DNA of 64,000 nucleotides from Tissierella praeacuta_A (GCF_040396155.1 NZ_JBEBOY010000006.1:1-64000); one strand, 5' to 3'. Shown: positions 41,999 through 50,668, counted from the first letter of the stretch. Notes: generated by a model not told the origin, from the sequence alone. Translations and numbers: made by a program.

Positions 41999-42622
41999 TT
42001 ATTTAGAATATAACTCAACGATTAAGTGTTCTTCTACTGGTATATCTATATCCTCTCTAGTTGGTTCAGCTACTATGCTACCCTTCAATCCATCAATATC
42101 CACATTTATCCATTTAACAGTGTTGCCATTATGATTTGCTACTAAATTTTTAATCTTTTCACTACTTCTAGTTCTTTCTTTTATTTCAATAACATCTCCA
42201 ACAGAAAGAATTACAGATGGTATATCTACTTTAGAACCATTAACTAAGAAATGACCATGTGTTACTAATTGTCTAGCTTCTGCTCTTGATGATGCAAAAC
42301 CCATTCTATATACAACATTGTCTAATCTTAATTCAAGGATTTTAAGTAGGTTTTCACCTGTTATTCCCTTCATTTTATCTGCCATTATGAAATATTTAAC
42401 CATTTGAGATTCAGAGATTCCATAGAATCTACGAACTTTTTGTTTCTCCCTAAGTTGCATTCCATATTCTGTTACTTTTTTTCTTGATTGTCCGTGCTGT
42501 CCTGGTGCATAATTTCTCTTAGTTACTGCACAGTGGTCTGTATAACATCTATCTCCTTTTAGAAATAGTTTCATACCTTCCCTACGACATAGTCTGCAAA
42601 CTGGACCTGTATACCTTGCCAT
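41999..42622 (-). CDS. rpsD: Ribosomal protein uS4
   Basis: 207 residues; primary 16S rRNA binder. The N-terminus has four cysteines at 9, 12, 26 and 31, the zinc-binding form of uS4. The S4 RNA-binding domain (LDNVVYRMGFASSRAEARQLVTHGHFLVNG) follows. In Firmicutes rpsD is often elsewhere and controlled by its own leader; here, as in many Clostridia, it lies between rpsK and rpoA. Confidence 0.98.
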   Translation of the reverse strand: MARYTGPVCRLCRREGMKLFLKGDRCYTDHCAVTKRNYAPGQHGQSRKKVTEYGMQLREKQKVRRFYGISESQMVKYFIMADKMKGITGENLLKILELRLDNVVYRMGFASSRAEARQLVTHGHFLVNGSKVDIPSVILSVGDVIEIKERTRSSEKIKNLVANHNGNTVKWINVDIDGLKGSIVAEPTREDIDIPVEEHLIVELYSK

Positions 42623-42637
42623 CTACTACACCTCCTA

Positions 42638-43036
42638 TTAAACTCTTCTACGTTTTGGTGGTCTACATCCGTTATGAGGAATAGGAGTAACATCTTTAAT
42701 CATATTTACTTCTAATCCTGTTGCTTGTAATGACCTAATTGCTGCTTCTCTTCCTGAACCAGGTCCCTTAACATATACTTCTACACTCTTTAAACCGTGT
42801 TCCATAGCTTTTTTAGCTGCTTCTTCAGCTGCTTGTTGTGCTGCGTAAGGAGTAGATTTTCTTGAACCCCTAAAACCCAATTGTCCAGCACTAGCCCATG
42901 ACAATACATTTCCTTGTAAATCTGTTAAGGTAACCATAGTATTGTTAAATGTTGATGAGATATGTGCTTGACCTCTCTCTATGTTTTTACGTTCTCTTCT
43001 TCTAACACGAGTTGCTTTGCCTTTTTTAGCTGCCAC
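42638..43036 (-). CDS. rpsK: Ribosomal protein uS11
   Basis: 132 residues; platform protein of the 30S subunit that lines the mRNA exit. It has GQAHISSTFNNTMVTLTD and the C-terminal VTPIPHNGCRPPKRRRV found in all bacterial uS11. It lies 18 bases after rpsM and 15 before rpsD. Confidence 0.98.
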   Translation of the reverse strand: MAAKKGKATRVRRRERKNIERGQAHISSTFNNTMVTLTDLQGNVLSWASAGQLGFRGSRKSTPYAAQQAAEEAAKKAMEHGLKSVEVYVKGPGSGREAAIRSLQATGLEVNMIKDVTPIPHNGCRPPKRRRV

Positions 43037-43054
43037 TTAATTTCCCTCCTTTAC

Positions 43055-43417
43055 CTACTTCTTTTTAGATACCAATCTCTTTGGACCTTTTCTTGTTCTA
43101 GCGTTAGTTTTAGTCCTTTGACCTCTTACTGGAAGTCCTCTCTTATGTCTCATTCCTCTATAACAATTGATCTCTCTAAGTCTTTTTATATTTAGAGCAA
43201 TTTCTCTTCTTAAGTCACCTTCTACATGGTAACTATCTATAACAGCTCTAAGGCTTGATACTTCAGATTCTGTTAAATCCTTTACTCTAGTATCTGGGTT
43301 TACACCAGCCTTCGCTAATATTTCATTTGCTCTTGGTCTACCAATGCCGAATATATATGTTAAACCAACTTCAACTCTCTTGTCTCTTGGTAAGTCAACA
43401 CCTGCTATTCTTGCCAT
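43055..43417 (-). CDS. rpsM: Ribosomal protein uS13
   Basis: 120 residues; 30S head protein forming bridges to the 50S subunit. Its helix-two-turn-helix reads YIFGIGRPRANEILAKAGVNP, and the basic C-terminal tail (TRKGPKRLVSKKK) reaches the P-site tRNA. It is the first gene after rpmJ, 53 bases away. Confidence 0.98.
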   Translation of the reverse strand: MARIAGVDLPRDKRVEVGLTYIFGIGRPRANEILAKAGVNPDTRVKDLTESEVSSLRAVIDSYHVEGDLRREIALNIKRLREINCYRGMRHKRGLPVRGQRTKTNARTRKGPKRLVSKKK

Positions 43418-43470
43418 TAATGCTTACACCTCCTAAAATAAATACATTCACAAAAGCAATTTCGTTATAA

Positions 43471-43584
43471 TTAGCCTTGTTTTTGCTTATGTCTTGGATT
43501 TTCACAAATAACCATGACTTTTCCATGTCTTTTGATTATTTTGCATTTCTCACATATCTTCTTAACTGATGGTCTTACTTTCAT
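43471..43584 (-). CDS. rpmJ: Ribosomal protein bL36
   Basis: A 37-residue protein, MKVRPSVKKICEKCKIIKRH and so on to KQKQG. The zinc ligands Cys11, Cys14, Cys27 and His32 are all present, the zinc-containing form. It is a 50S protein bound to 23S rRNA. ATG at 43582-43584, stop TAA at 43471-43473; 16 bases after infA. Confidence 0.97.
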   Translation of the reverse strand: MKVRPSVKKICEKCKIIKRHGKVMVICENPRHKQKQG

Positions 43585-43600
43585 TTAAATCCCTCCCATG

Positions 43601-43819
43601 CTACTTGTTTCGCCAGGTTATTCTGCCTCTAGTCAAATCATAGGGCGACAGCTCAACTGTTACCTTATCTCCAGGAAGTATCCTTATATAATTCATTCTC
43701 AATTTTCCAGAAATATGGGCTAATATTTCATGACCATTTTCTAGTTTTACTTTAAAAATAGCATTAGGTAAGGCATCTACTACCGTACCTTCAACTTCAA
43801 TAACATCAGATTTAGACAT
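43601..43819 (-). CDS. infA: Translation initiation factor IF-1
   Basis: 72 residues, an OB-fold protein that blocks the A site during initiation. Sequence MSKSDVIEVEGTVVDALPNA... GRITWRNK is standard. The frame runs back to 43843, but the family start is the ATG at 43817-43819. The AGGAGG site is 12 bases upstream, farther than usual; AGGTT-CGAA-AACCT in between can fold into a short hairpin. Confidence 0.96.
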   Translation of the reverse strand: MSKSDVIEVEGTVVDALPNAIFKVKLENGHEILAHISGKLRMNYIRILPGDKVTVELSPYDLTRGRITWRNK

Positions 43820-43849
43820 TAGGTTTTCGAACCTCCTGTTCAAACAAAT

Positions 43850-44131
43850 TTAGAAACTCTTATTGAAAGGTTCTAATAATTTTCTTATATACGCATTATT
43901 GATCTTCATTTTATTATCCAGCTTATACCTTAATTCAGGTAAAACCGTATTATAAACAATCAAATGTTTCATTTTTTTCTGTTTTGGATTGTCAAGTTTT
44001 CTTAAACTCCCATCTACAATCAATACATTTTGACTATCTACGATGTCCAGTACTAAGAAAACTTTCCCTTTATCCCTTCCAGCTCTCGACTTAACCACCT
44101 GACCGATGGCTATGTCGTCACTTAAATCCAT
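43850..44131 (-). CDS. KOW-domain RNA-binding protein (L14e-like)
   Basis: 93 residues with an N-terminal KOW motif (IGQVVKSRAGRDKGKVFLVLDIVDSQNVLIVDG) and a basic C-terminus. Such proteins resemble eukaryotic/archaeal L14e and are encoded between adk/map and infA in many Clostridia; their role is presumed ribosomal but not well established. In this position a map gene would normally stand just before it and is missing. Confidence 0.88.
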   Translation of the reverse strand: MDLSDDIAIGQVVKSRAGRDKGKVFLVLDIVDSQNVLIVDGSLRKLDNPKQKKMKHLIVYNTVLPELRYKLDNKMKINNAYIRKLLEPFNKSF

Positions 44132-44197
44132 TATAAATTCACCTCTTTATAATAGCTTATTAACATGCTGGCTTCTTTATAAAAGGTATTACCTTTC

Positions 44198-44845
44198 CTA
44201 TTTATCTTCTAAAGCTTTCACTATAGTTTCAAAGACTTCCTCTATTGGTTTAGTTCCATCTATATTAAGTATTATCCCTTTTTCCTTATAATAGTCAATT
44301 AGTGGTTGTGTCTGTTTAAGATATACTTCTATCCTAGTAGCTACTGTATCATAGGTATCGTCATCTCTTTGAAATAATTCTCCATTATCTATATCGCACT
44401 TATTTTCCACCTTAGGTGGGTTAAATTTAATATGATAAGAAGCGCCACAAGTTTTGCAAATTCTTCTACCAATAGCTCTTTCTATTAAAATTTCCTTGTC
44501 TGCATCAATATTAACAACTTTATCAAGTTTTATACCCATTTTTGTAAGTTCTTTGTCTAGAGCCTCCGCTTGATTTATAGTTCTTGGAAATCCATCCAAA
44601 AGAAAACCATCGACACAATCCTCTTTAGTTAGTCTGTCTTTTACAATTGAAACCACAAGTTCATCTGGTACTAAAAGACCTTTATCCATATATTCCTTGG
44701 CCTTTTTACCTAATTCAGTTCCCTCTTTTATATTTGCTCTGAATATATCTCCAGTTGAAATATGTGGTATATTATATTTCTTTACTATAGCTGATGCTTG
44801 AGTTCCCTTACCTACACCAGGTGGCCCTAATAAGATTAATCTCAC
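44198..44845 (-). CDS. adk: Adenylate kinase
   Basis: About 215 residues. It interconverts ATP + AMP and 2 ADP. P-loop GPPGVGKGTQ, AMP-binding GDIFRANI and DGFPRTINQAE, and a zinc-type LID with CKTCGASYHIKFNPPKVENKCD (three Cys and an Asp). The frame opens at an ATG (44854) touching the AGGAG site, but GTG at 44845 has correct spacing and gives the usual MRLILLGPPG start. Confidence 0.97.
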   Translation of the reverse strand: MRLILLGPPGVGKGTQASAIVKKYNIPHISTGDIFRANIKEGTELGKKAKEYMDKGLLVPDELVVSIVKDRLTKEDCVDGFLLDGFPRTINQAEALDKELTKMGIKLDKVVNIDADKEILIERAIGRRICKTCGASYHIKFNPPKVENKCDIDNGELFQRDDDTYDTVATRIEVYLKQTQPLIDYYKEKGIILNIDGTKPIEEVFETIVKALEDK

Positions 44846-44864
44846 ACTACTCATCTCCTATAGC

Positions 44865-46139
44865 TTAATTTAAAAATCCTTTATAATGTCTCATTAACAT
44901 TTGTGCTTCCATTTGTTTAACAGTTTCTAGTGCAACACCTACTACTATTATTATACTTGTTCCACCGAAATTAACACTCATACCAAATATCTTAGATAAA
45001 ATAATTGGTAAAGATGCTAAAACTGCTAAAGCTAATCCGCCAACAAATGTAATTCTAGTTACAACCTTATTTAAATGTTCAGATGTTGGTCTTCCTGGTC
45101 TAATTCCTGGAATAAATCCTCCATTTTGTTGTAAGTTCTTCGCATATTCTACAGTATTAAATTGAATAGCTGTATAAAAATAAGTAAAGAACATAATCAA
45201 TAGAACATTTAATATTGAATATATCCAAACACCAATGTTACCTTGTGGTGTCAACCATTTAGTTATCCATGCTGAAGGAGATCCTTTAGTAAATAATGCT
45301 ATGGTTTGTGGAAATGCTAGTAAAGATGATGCAAATATTACTGGCATTACTCCTGCCATTGATACTTTTACAGGTATATGTGTGGATTGACCACCATACA
45401 TTTTTCTTCCAACTACTCTCTTAGCATATTGAACAGGAATTCTTCTTTCCCCTTCTTGTAATGCAACTACAAGTGCAATTATAAACAAAAATACTATAGC
45501 AAAGATAATAACTTTTATTGCATTTAATTCGCCTATTCTCACTAAATTAAATGTGTTTATTAAATCGCTTGGTAATCTAGATATAATTCCTATAAAGATT
45601 ATAAGTGATATACCGTTACCAATTCCTTTTTCAGTTATCATATCTCCTATCCACATTAAAAATGCGGTACCTGCTACCATAGTAATTATAACTATTATAT
45701 TTTGTAGAGCATTAGTAGTTTGTAATGCTGAACTAAATAATCCAAAAGTATATCCTATGGCTTGAATTAATGCTAAGCCCATAGCAGTATATCTAGTATA
45801 CTTTGTTATTTTCTTCTTACCTTCTTCTCCTTCTTTAGCTAATTCTTCTAATCTAGGAATCGCTATAGTAAGAAGTTGAATTACAATAGATGCTGTAATA
45901 TATGGATAAATATTCGTAGCAAATATGCTAAAGTTACTTAAGGTTCCACCGCCCATTAAGTCAAGGAATTGTAATATTCCGCCCTTAGTTCTCTCAAATA
46001 TATCAGTTATAATATCTTTATTCATATATGGAACTGGTATACTAGATCCTAATCTAAAAACTAATAACATTAACAATGTGAATATAATCTTCTTTCTAAT
46101 TTCGGGTATCCTCCAGGCATTCCTTAAGGTCGAAAGCAT
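44865..46139 (-). CDS. secY: Protein translocase subunit SecY
   Basis: 424 residues with ten membrane helices; the central channel of Sec-dependent secretion. N-terminal AWRIPEIRKKIIFTLLMLLVFRLGSSIPVPY and the cytoplasmic loop QEGERRIPVQYAKRVVGRKMYGGQSTHIPVKV are diagnostic. It directly abuts rplO (no gap), as in most spc operons, and lies 19 bases upstream of adk in transcription. Confidence 0.98.
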   Translation of the reverse strand: MLSTLRNAWRIPEIRKKIIFTLLMLLVFRLGSSIPVPYMNKDIITDIFERTKGGILQFLDLMGGGTLSNFSIFATNIYPYITASIVIQLLTIAIPRLEELAKEGEEGKKKITKYTRYTAMGLALIQAIGYTFGLFSSALQTTNALQNIIVIITMVAGTAFLMWIGDMITEKGIGNGISLIIFIGIISRLPSDLINTFNLVRIGELNAIKVIIFAIVFLFIIALVVALQEGERRIPVQYAKRVVGRKMYGGQSTHIPVKVSMAGVMPVIFASSLLAFPQTIALFTKGSPSAWITKWLTPQGNIGVWIYSILNVLLIMFFTYFYTAIQFNTVEYAKNLQQNGGFIPGIRPGRPTSEHLNKVVTRITFVGGLALAVLASLPIILSKIFGMSVNFGGTSIIIVVGVALETVKQMEAQMLMRHYKGFLN

Positions 46140-46589
46140 TTATATCACCTCTACCTTTCCTCCTGCAGCCTCAATCTTTTCAGCGGCAGTTTTACTAAAT
46201 TTTTGTGCCTGTACAGTAAGTTTGATGCTAAGCTCCCCATCTCCAAGTATTTTTACTCCATCTTTTGCTTTTCCTTTTTTAACTATTCCTTCACTGAATA
46301 AAAGCTCTGGAGTAACAACTGTGTTTTCTGGAAATCTATTTAACTCTTCAATATTTACTGTGGCATATTCTTTTGCAAATATATTAGTAAAGCCACGCTT
46401 TGGAATTCTTCTAAATAATGGCATTTGGCCACCTTCAAACCCTGGTCTAACTCCACCGCCTGATCTTGAGTTTTGACCCTTATGACCTTTACCAGATGTT
46501 TTTCCAAGACCAGAACCAATACCTCTACCTAGTCTCTTCTTAGCTTTAGTTCCTCCGCCAGCATTTGGTCTTAAATCATTTAGTTTCAT
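46140..46589 (-). CDS. rplO: Ribosomal protein uL15
   Basis: 149 residues; late-assembling 50S protein. It has a long glycine- and arginine-rich N-terminal extension (RPNAGGGTKAKKRLGRGIGSGLGKTSGKGHKGQ) and the folded C-terminal domain. Its stop codon touches the secY start, so the two are probably coupled. 18 bases after rpmD. Confidence 0.98.
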   Translation of the reverse strand: MKLNDLRPNAGGGTKAKKRLGRGIGSGLGKTSGKGHKGQNSRSGGGVRPGFEGGQMPLFRRIPKRGFTNIFAKEYATVNIEELNRFPENTVVTPELLFSEGIVKKGKAKDGVKILGDGELSIKLTVQAQKFSKTAAEKIEAAGGKVEVI

Positions 46590-46607
46590 AGTTACACCTC
46601 CTTAAAT

Positions 46608-46784
46608 CTAATCTAGTATTTCAACCATGTAGCTTACTTGATGTATCATACCTCTAATTTGAGGGGTATCATTCTTTTCCACTACTTGACCAATCTTCTT
46701 GAATCCAAGAGCCTCTATTGTTTTCCTGTGAGTCTCTGGTCTGCCAATAGGGCTTTTAACTAACTTAATTTTGATCATAGCCAT
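46608..46784 (-). CDS. rpmD: Ribosomal protein uL30
   Basis: A 58-residue protein beginning MAMIKIKLVKSPIGRPETHR and ending VSYMVEILD. Start ATG is at 46782-46784 and stop TAG at 46608-46610. The single-domain ferredoxin-like fold of uL30 is recognisable by SPIGRPETHRKTIEALGF. It lies in the normal place between rpsE and rplO. Confidence 0.97.
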   Translation of the reverse strand: MAMIKIKLVKSPIGRPETHRKTIEALGFKKIGQVVEKNDTPQIRGMIHQVSYMVEILD

Positions 46785-46797
46785 TCTAAAATCCCCC

Positions 46798-47304
46798 CTA
46801 GCCTAATATTTCTTCTACAGTTTTTCCTCTTAATTTTGCAACATCTTCTGCTCTCTTAAGTCCTTTTAGAGCTTCAACTGTAGCATTAACAACATTTCTT
46901 GGGTTGTTTGTTCCTAAACATTTTGTTCTTATATCTCTTATACCAGCTAATTCACATACAGCACGCACTGCTCCACCAGCAATAACTCCAGTACCTTCTT
47001 TAGATGGTTTTAATAATACTCTTCCTGCTCCAAATTCTCCAATAATTTCATGTGGTATTGTAGTTCCAACAAGAGGAACTGATATTACATGTTTTTTAGC
47101 ATCTTGGATAGCTTTTCTAATAGCTTCAGGTACCTCTAATGCTTTAGCCATTCCTACTCCAACATTACCGTTTTCGTCTCCTACTACAACTAAAGCGCTG
47201 AATCTAAAGTTTCTACCACCTTTTACAACTTTAGTAACACGGTTGATGCTAACAACTCTTTCTTTTAATTCTAATTCACTTCCGTCTTTATATGAACGTT
47301 CCAT
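46798..47304 (-). CDS. rpsE: Ribosomal protein uS5
   Basis: 168 residues; 30S protein involved in decoding accuracy and mRNA unwinding. The double-stranded-RNA-like N-terminal domain (ERVVSINRVTKVVKGGRNFRFSALVVVGD) and the C-terminal GTGVIAGGAVRAVCELAGI are intact. The KVVKGG loop where spectinomycin-resistance changes arise looks wild type. Confidence 0.98.
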   Translation of the reverse strand: MERSYKDGSELELKERVVSINRVTKVVKGGRNFRFSALVVVGDENGNVGVGMAKALEVPEAIRKAIQDAKKHVISVPLVGTTIPHEIIGEFGAGRVLLKPSKEGTGVIAGGAVRAVCELAGIRDIRTKCLGTNNPRNVVNATVEALKGLKRAEDVAKLRGKTVEEILG

Positions 47305-47321
47305 TAATTCCCCTCCTTCTA

Positions 47322-47684
47322 TTAGAACTTAAGTCCAGCTTCTCTTGCTGATTCAGCAAGTTCCCTTACTCTTCCATGATAAATATATCCGCCTCTATCA
47401 AATACTACTTCTTCTATGCCTTTTTCTATTGCTCTTTTAGCAATAGTTTCCCCAACATATTTTGCAGCTTCTTTATTGTTTGTAGTAGTAAGGTTTGCAG
47501 ATTTATCTAATGTGGAAGCTGAAACTAATGTATGACCTATTGAGTCATCAATTATTTGAGCATATATATGGTTTCCACTCCTATAGATATTAAGTCTTGG
47601 TCTAGCAGGAGTTCCATTGATTTTTTTTCTTACTCTTGAATGCCTTGCTTGTCTATTTTCATTTCTATTTATCTTTTTAAACAA
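47322..47684 (-). CDS. rplR: Ribosomal protein uL18
   Basis: 120 residues; binds 5S rRNA together with uL5 and bL25. N-terminal basic part RHSRVRKKINGTPARPRLNIYRSGNHIYAQIID and the C-terminal FDRGGYIYHGRVRELAESAREAGLKF are standard. 16 bases after rplF. Confidence 0.98.
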   Translation of the reverse strand: MFKKINRNENRQARHSRVRKKINGTPARPRLNIYRSGNHIYAQIIDDSIGHTLVSASTLDKSANLTTTNNKEAAKYVGETIAKRAIEKGIEEVVFDRGGYIYHGRVRELAESAREAGLKF

Positions 47685-47700
47685 TGTCCTTCACTCCCTT

Positions 47701-48240
47701 CTACTTACCAGTCTTACCAACCTTACGTCTTATTACTTCACCAACATATCTAATACCTTTACCTTTATAAGGCTCTGGTTTTCTATATGCTCTTATATTA
47801 GCCGCATAATTACCTACTAATTGTTTATCAATACCTTTAACAACAATTTTATTTGCTGCTGGTACTTCTACTTCGATTCCTGCAGGATCTTCTAGTTCTA
47901 CTGGATGGGAATATCCTAAAGTTAGTACTAATTTTTTCCCTTGTTTTGCAGCTCTATATCCAGTACCTTCAATCTCTAAATCCTTTGAATATCCTTCAGT
48001 AACTCCTATTATCATGTTTGAAATTAAAGTTCTTGATAAACCATGTAAAGATTTATGTTTTTTGTTTTCAGTTGGTCTAGCAATTGTTAGCACACCATCT
48101 TCTATCTTTACTTCCATATCAGGATTTATTTGCTCAGCTAATTGTCCTTTAGGACCTTTTACCTCAACTAAGTTATTGTCATTTATCTTAATCTCCACGC
48201 CATTTGGGATAGTAATTGGTTTTAACCCTATTCTTGACAT
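47701..48240 (-). CDS. rplF: Ribosomal protein uL6
   Basis: 179 residues, two related domains; sits near the sarcin-ricin loop of the 50S subunit. MSRIGLKPITIPNGVEIKI start and the C-terminal RKPEPYKGKGIRYVGEVIRRKVGKTGK are typical. 33 bases after rpsH. Confidence 0.98.
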   Translation of the reverse strand: MSRIGLKPITIPNGVEIKINDNNLVEVKGPKGQLAEQINPDMEVKIEDGVLTIARPTENKKHKSLHGLSRTLISNMIIGVTEGYSKDLEIEGTGYRAAKQGKKLVLTLGYSHPVELEDPAGIEVEVPAANKIVVKGIDKQLVGNYAANIRAYRKPEPYKGKGIRYVGEVIRRKVGKTGK

Positions 48241-48273
48241 GAGTGCACCTCCTTCACGTAATTTAGTTATCTA

Positions 48274-48669
48274 TTACCATACGTAACAAATAACTTCTCC
48301 GCCTACTCCTTCTTTTCTAGCAACTTTATCAGTCATAATACCACTAGAAGTGGAAAGTATTGCTATTCCAAGACCACCTAATACTCTTGGAACTTCATCA
48401 GATTTTACATATACTCTAAGGCCTGGTTTAGAAATTCTCTTAATTCCAGATATAACCTTTTCACTATGTTTACCATATTTCAAATCTACTCTTATAATCC
48501 CTTGTTTCCCATCATCTATTACATCATAGCCTTTTACAAATCCTTCATCTAATAGGATTTGAGCTAATTGTTTTTTTATGTTTGAAGCAGGAATATCAAC
48601 AGAATCATGCTTCGCATTGTTCCCATTTCTTATTCTCGTTAACATATCTGCGATTGGGTCTGTCATCAT
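48274..48669 (-). CDS. rpsH: Ribosomal protein uS8
   Basis: 131-132 residues; binds the central domain of 16S rRNA and, in other bacteria, represses the spc operon. MTDPIADMLTRIRNGN at the N-terminus and STSSGIMTDKVARKEGVGGEVICYVW at the C-terminus are intact. Two adjacent ATG codons (48669, 48666) follow AAAGGAGGTAGC. Confidence 0.98.
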   Translation of the reverse strand: MMTDPIADMLTRIRNGNNAKHDSVDIPASNIKKQLAQILLDEGFVKGYDVIDDGKQGIIRVDLKYGKHSEKVISGIKRISKPGLRVYVKSDEVPRVLGGLGIAILSTSSGIMTDKVARKEGVGGEVICYVW

Positions 48670-48700
48670 AATTTAGCTACCTCCTTTCATAAGCTTGTTG

Positions 48701-48886
48701 TTACCAGCTTGCTTTTCTAACTCCAGGTATTTGACCTTTATATGCTAATTCTCTAAAACAAATACGGCATATTCCATATTTTCTTAAATAAGCATGAGGC
48801 CTTCCACATATTTTACATCTATTATATTCTCTACTGCTAAATTTTTGTTTTCTTTGTTGTTTAACAACCATAGATTTCTTTGCCAA
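48701..48886 (-). CDS. rpsZ: Ribosomal protein uS14, zinc type
   Basis: 61 residues with the zinc ribbon ligands Cys24, Cys27, Cys40 and Cys43 (CKIC ... CRIC), the short zinc-binding form of uS14. A zinc-free paralogue, often kept for zinc starvation, is not in this window. It stands between rplE and rpsH as usual. Confidence 0.98.
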   Translation of the reverse strand: MAKKSMVVKQQRKQKFSSREYNRCKICGRPHAYLRKYGICRICFRELAYKGQIPGVRKASW

Positions 48887-48903
48887 AAAAATTCCCTCCT
48901 TCT

Positions 48904-49446
48904 TTACTTTTTAAAGGGCATACCCATTAGTGCTAAGAACTCTTTTGCCTCTTCGTCAGTTTTTGCTGTAGTTACGATTATGATATCTAATCCTCTAATA
49001 GATTCAACCTTATCATATTCAATTTCAGGGAATATTAACTGTTCCTTAATTCCTAATGCATAATTTCCTCTACCATCAAAAGAAGTATCACTTACTCCTC
49101 TAAAGTCTCTAACTCTTGGTAATGCAATATTCATCAATTTATCTAAAAAGTAGTACATTCTGTCTCCTCTAAGAGTAACTTTAGTACCTACATTCATACC
49201 TTCACGTAGCTTAAAATTCGCTATTGATTTTTTAGCTTTAGTTATAACTGGTTTTTGTCCTGCAATGATTTCTAATTCTTTAACTGCTGATTCAAGTAAT
49301 TTCGGGTTATCTCTAGCCTCTCCAATACCCATGTTAATTACTACTTTTTCAAGCCTTGGCACTTCCATTATATTGCCATATTGAAATCTTTCCATTAAAG
49401 CGTTTATTACTTCATTTGTATACTTTTCTTTTAATCTGGAAGCCAT
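48904..49446 (-). CDS. rplE: Ribosomal protein uL5
   Basis: 180 residues; binds 5S rRNA and contacts the P-site tRNA. LEKVVINMGIGEARDNPKLLESAVKELEIIAGQKPVITKAKKSIANFKLREG and the C-terminal IIVTTAKTDEEAKEFLALMGMPF are characteristic. 26 bases after rplX. Confidence 0.98.
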   Translation of the reverse strand: MASRLKEKYTNEVINALMERFQYGNIMEVPRLEKVVINMGIGEARDNPKLLESAVKELEIIAGQKPVITKAKKSIANFKLREGMNVGTKVTLRGDRMYYFLDKLMNIALPRVRDFRGVSDTSFDGRGNYALGIKEQLIFPEIEYDKVESIRGLDIIIVTTAKTDEEAKEFLALMGMPFKK

Positions 49447-49472
49447 TCCTATTACCTCCTCTCTACATTAAA

Positions 49473-49787
49473 CTATTTATCTAGAACTTCTCCACATTTT
49501 TTACACACTCTTACTTTGTTTCCATCAGCTAGTAAGCTATGACCAACTCTTACTCCAGTTTTATCTTTTTCACAATAATACATCACATTTGATACATTTA
49601 TTGCGCCTTCCATTTTAACTATTCCGCCTGGAGCTGTAGGTCCTTGTGCTTTTTTATGTTTTGTAAGCATGTTTACGCCTTCAACTATTACTTTATTTTC
49701 TTTAGGTAATACTCTTAGTACTTTCCCTTTTTTGCCTTTATCTTTTCCAGCAATAACAACTACTGTGTCTCCACTCTTTACATGCAT
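49473..49787 (-). CDS. rplX: Ribosomal protein uL24
   Basis: 104 residues; assembly initiator of the 50S subunit. The KOW motif is GDTVVVIAGKDKGKKGKVLRVLPKENKVIVEG. A C-terminal cysteine cluster (CEKDKTGVRVG ... VCKKCGEVL) is of the type found in zinc-ribbon uL24 proteins. 15 bases after rplN. Confidence 0.98.
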   Translation of the reverse strand: MHVKSGDTVVVIAGKDKGKKGKVLRVLPKENKVIVEGVNMLTKHKKAQGPTAPGGIVKMEGAINVSNVMYYCEKDKTGVRVGHSLLADGNKVRVCKKCGEVLDK

Positions 49788-49802
49788 GCTTTACACCTCC
49801 TC

Positions 49803-50171
49803 CTATAGTACTTCCGGTGCCAAGGATATTATTTTCATAAAGTTTCCTCTTCTAAGCTCCCTAGTAACAGGTCCAAATATACGAGTACCTACTGGGTTCT
49901 TGTCATCTTTTATAATAACAGCGGCATTATCATCGAATTTGATATAAGAACCATCATTTCTTCTAACTCCATGTTTAGTTCTTACAACAACAGCTTTTAC
50001 TACCTCGCCTTTTTTAACAACTCCGCCTGGTGTTGCTGTTTTAACGGTACAAATTACTATATCTCCAACCCTAGCATATTTCTTATTTGTTCCACCTAAT
50101 ACTCTAATAACTAATACTTCTTTAGCACCTGAATTATCAGCTATTCTCATACGGCTTTCCGTTTGAATCAT
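49803..50171 (-). CDS. rplN: Ribosomal protein uL14
   Basis: 122 residues; 50S interface protein that forms bridge B8. MIQTESRMRIADNSGAKEVLVIRVLGG and the C-terminal RELRRGNFMKIISLAPEVL are invariant features. 29 bases after rpsQ; full length. Confidence 0.98.
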   Translation of the reverse strand: MIQTESRMRIADNSGAKEVLVIRVLGGTNKKYARVGDIVICTVKTATPGGVVKKGEVVKAVVVRTKHGVRRNDGSYIKFDDNAAVIIKDDKNPVGTRIFGPVTRELRRGNFMKIISLAPEVL

Positions 50172-50200
50172 TCGAATACCTCCCTTCCAAGTTAAAAGGA

Positions 50201-50455
50201 CTATTTAGCCTTTTCTACTATATTTACTACTCTCCATCTTTTATCTTTACTAAGTGGTCTGGTTTCCATTATTTTAACGATATCGCCAACTCCACACTCA
50301 TTATTCTCATCATGAGCTTTAAACTTAGTGGTCTTCCTTATTTGTTTCTTATATAAAGGATGTGTTACGAAAGTCTCAACAGCAACAACTACAGTTTTAT
50401 CCATCTTATCACTTACAACATTGCCTATTCTAACCTTACGATTACCTCTTTCCAT
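50201..50455 (-). CDS. rpsQ: Ribosomal protein uS17
   Basis: 84 residues, an OB-fold 30S protein binding helices 7 and 11 of 16S rRNA. GNVVSDKMDKTVVVAVETFVTHPLYKKQIRKTTKFKAHDE is diagnostic. 6 bases after rpmC. Confidence 0.98.
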   Translation of the reverse strand: MERGNRKVRIGNVVSDKMDKTVVVAVETFVTHPLYKKQIRKTTKFKAHDENNECGVGDIVKIMETRPLSKDKRWRVVNIVEKAK

Positions 50456-50461
50456 CTAAGA

Positions 50462-50668
50462 TTAAACCTCCTTTCCTATACCTAATTCTCGTTCTCTAAC
50501 TATTGTTTTAACACGAGCTATATCTTTTCTAACTGCTTTTATTCGTAATGGATTATCTAATTGACCAGTAGCCAATTGAAATCTTAAGTTGAATAATTCA
50601 GCTTTTAACTCTGTTAGCTTATTATTTAATTCTACTTCTGATAATTGGCGTACTTCCTTAATCTTCAT
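50462..50668 (-). CDS. rpmC: Ribosomal protein uL29
   Basis: 68 residues; a helical hairpin at the tunnel exit, part of the binding site for SRP and trigger factor. The frame opens at 50701, but the family start MKIKEVRQLSEVELNNKL is the ATG at 50666-50668. It overlaps the rplP stop by 11 bases, suggesting coupled translation. Confidence 0.97.
   Translation of the reverse strand: MKIKEVRQLSEVELNNKLTELKAELFNLRFQLATGQLDNPLRIKAVRKDIARVKTIVRERELGIGKEV

Noticed and set aside
46904..47332. 142-codon plus-strand frame over rpsE
   Set aside because: Antisense shadow of a conserved ribosomal gene.
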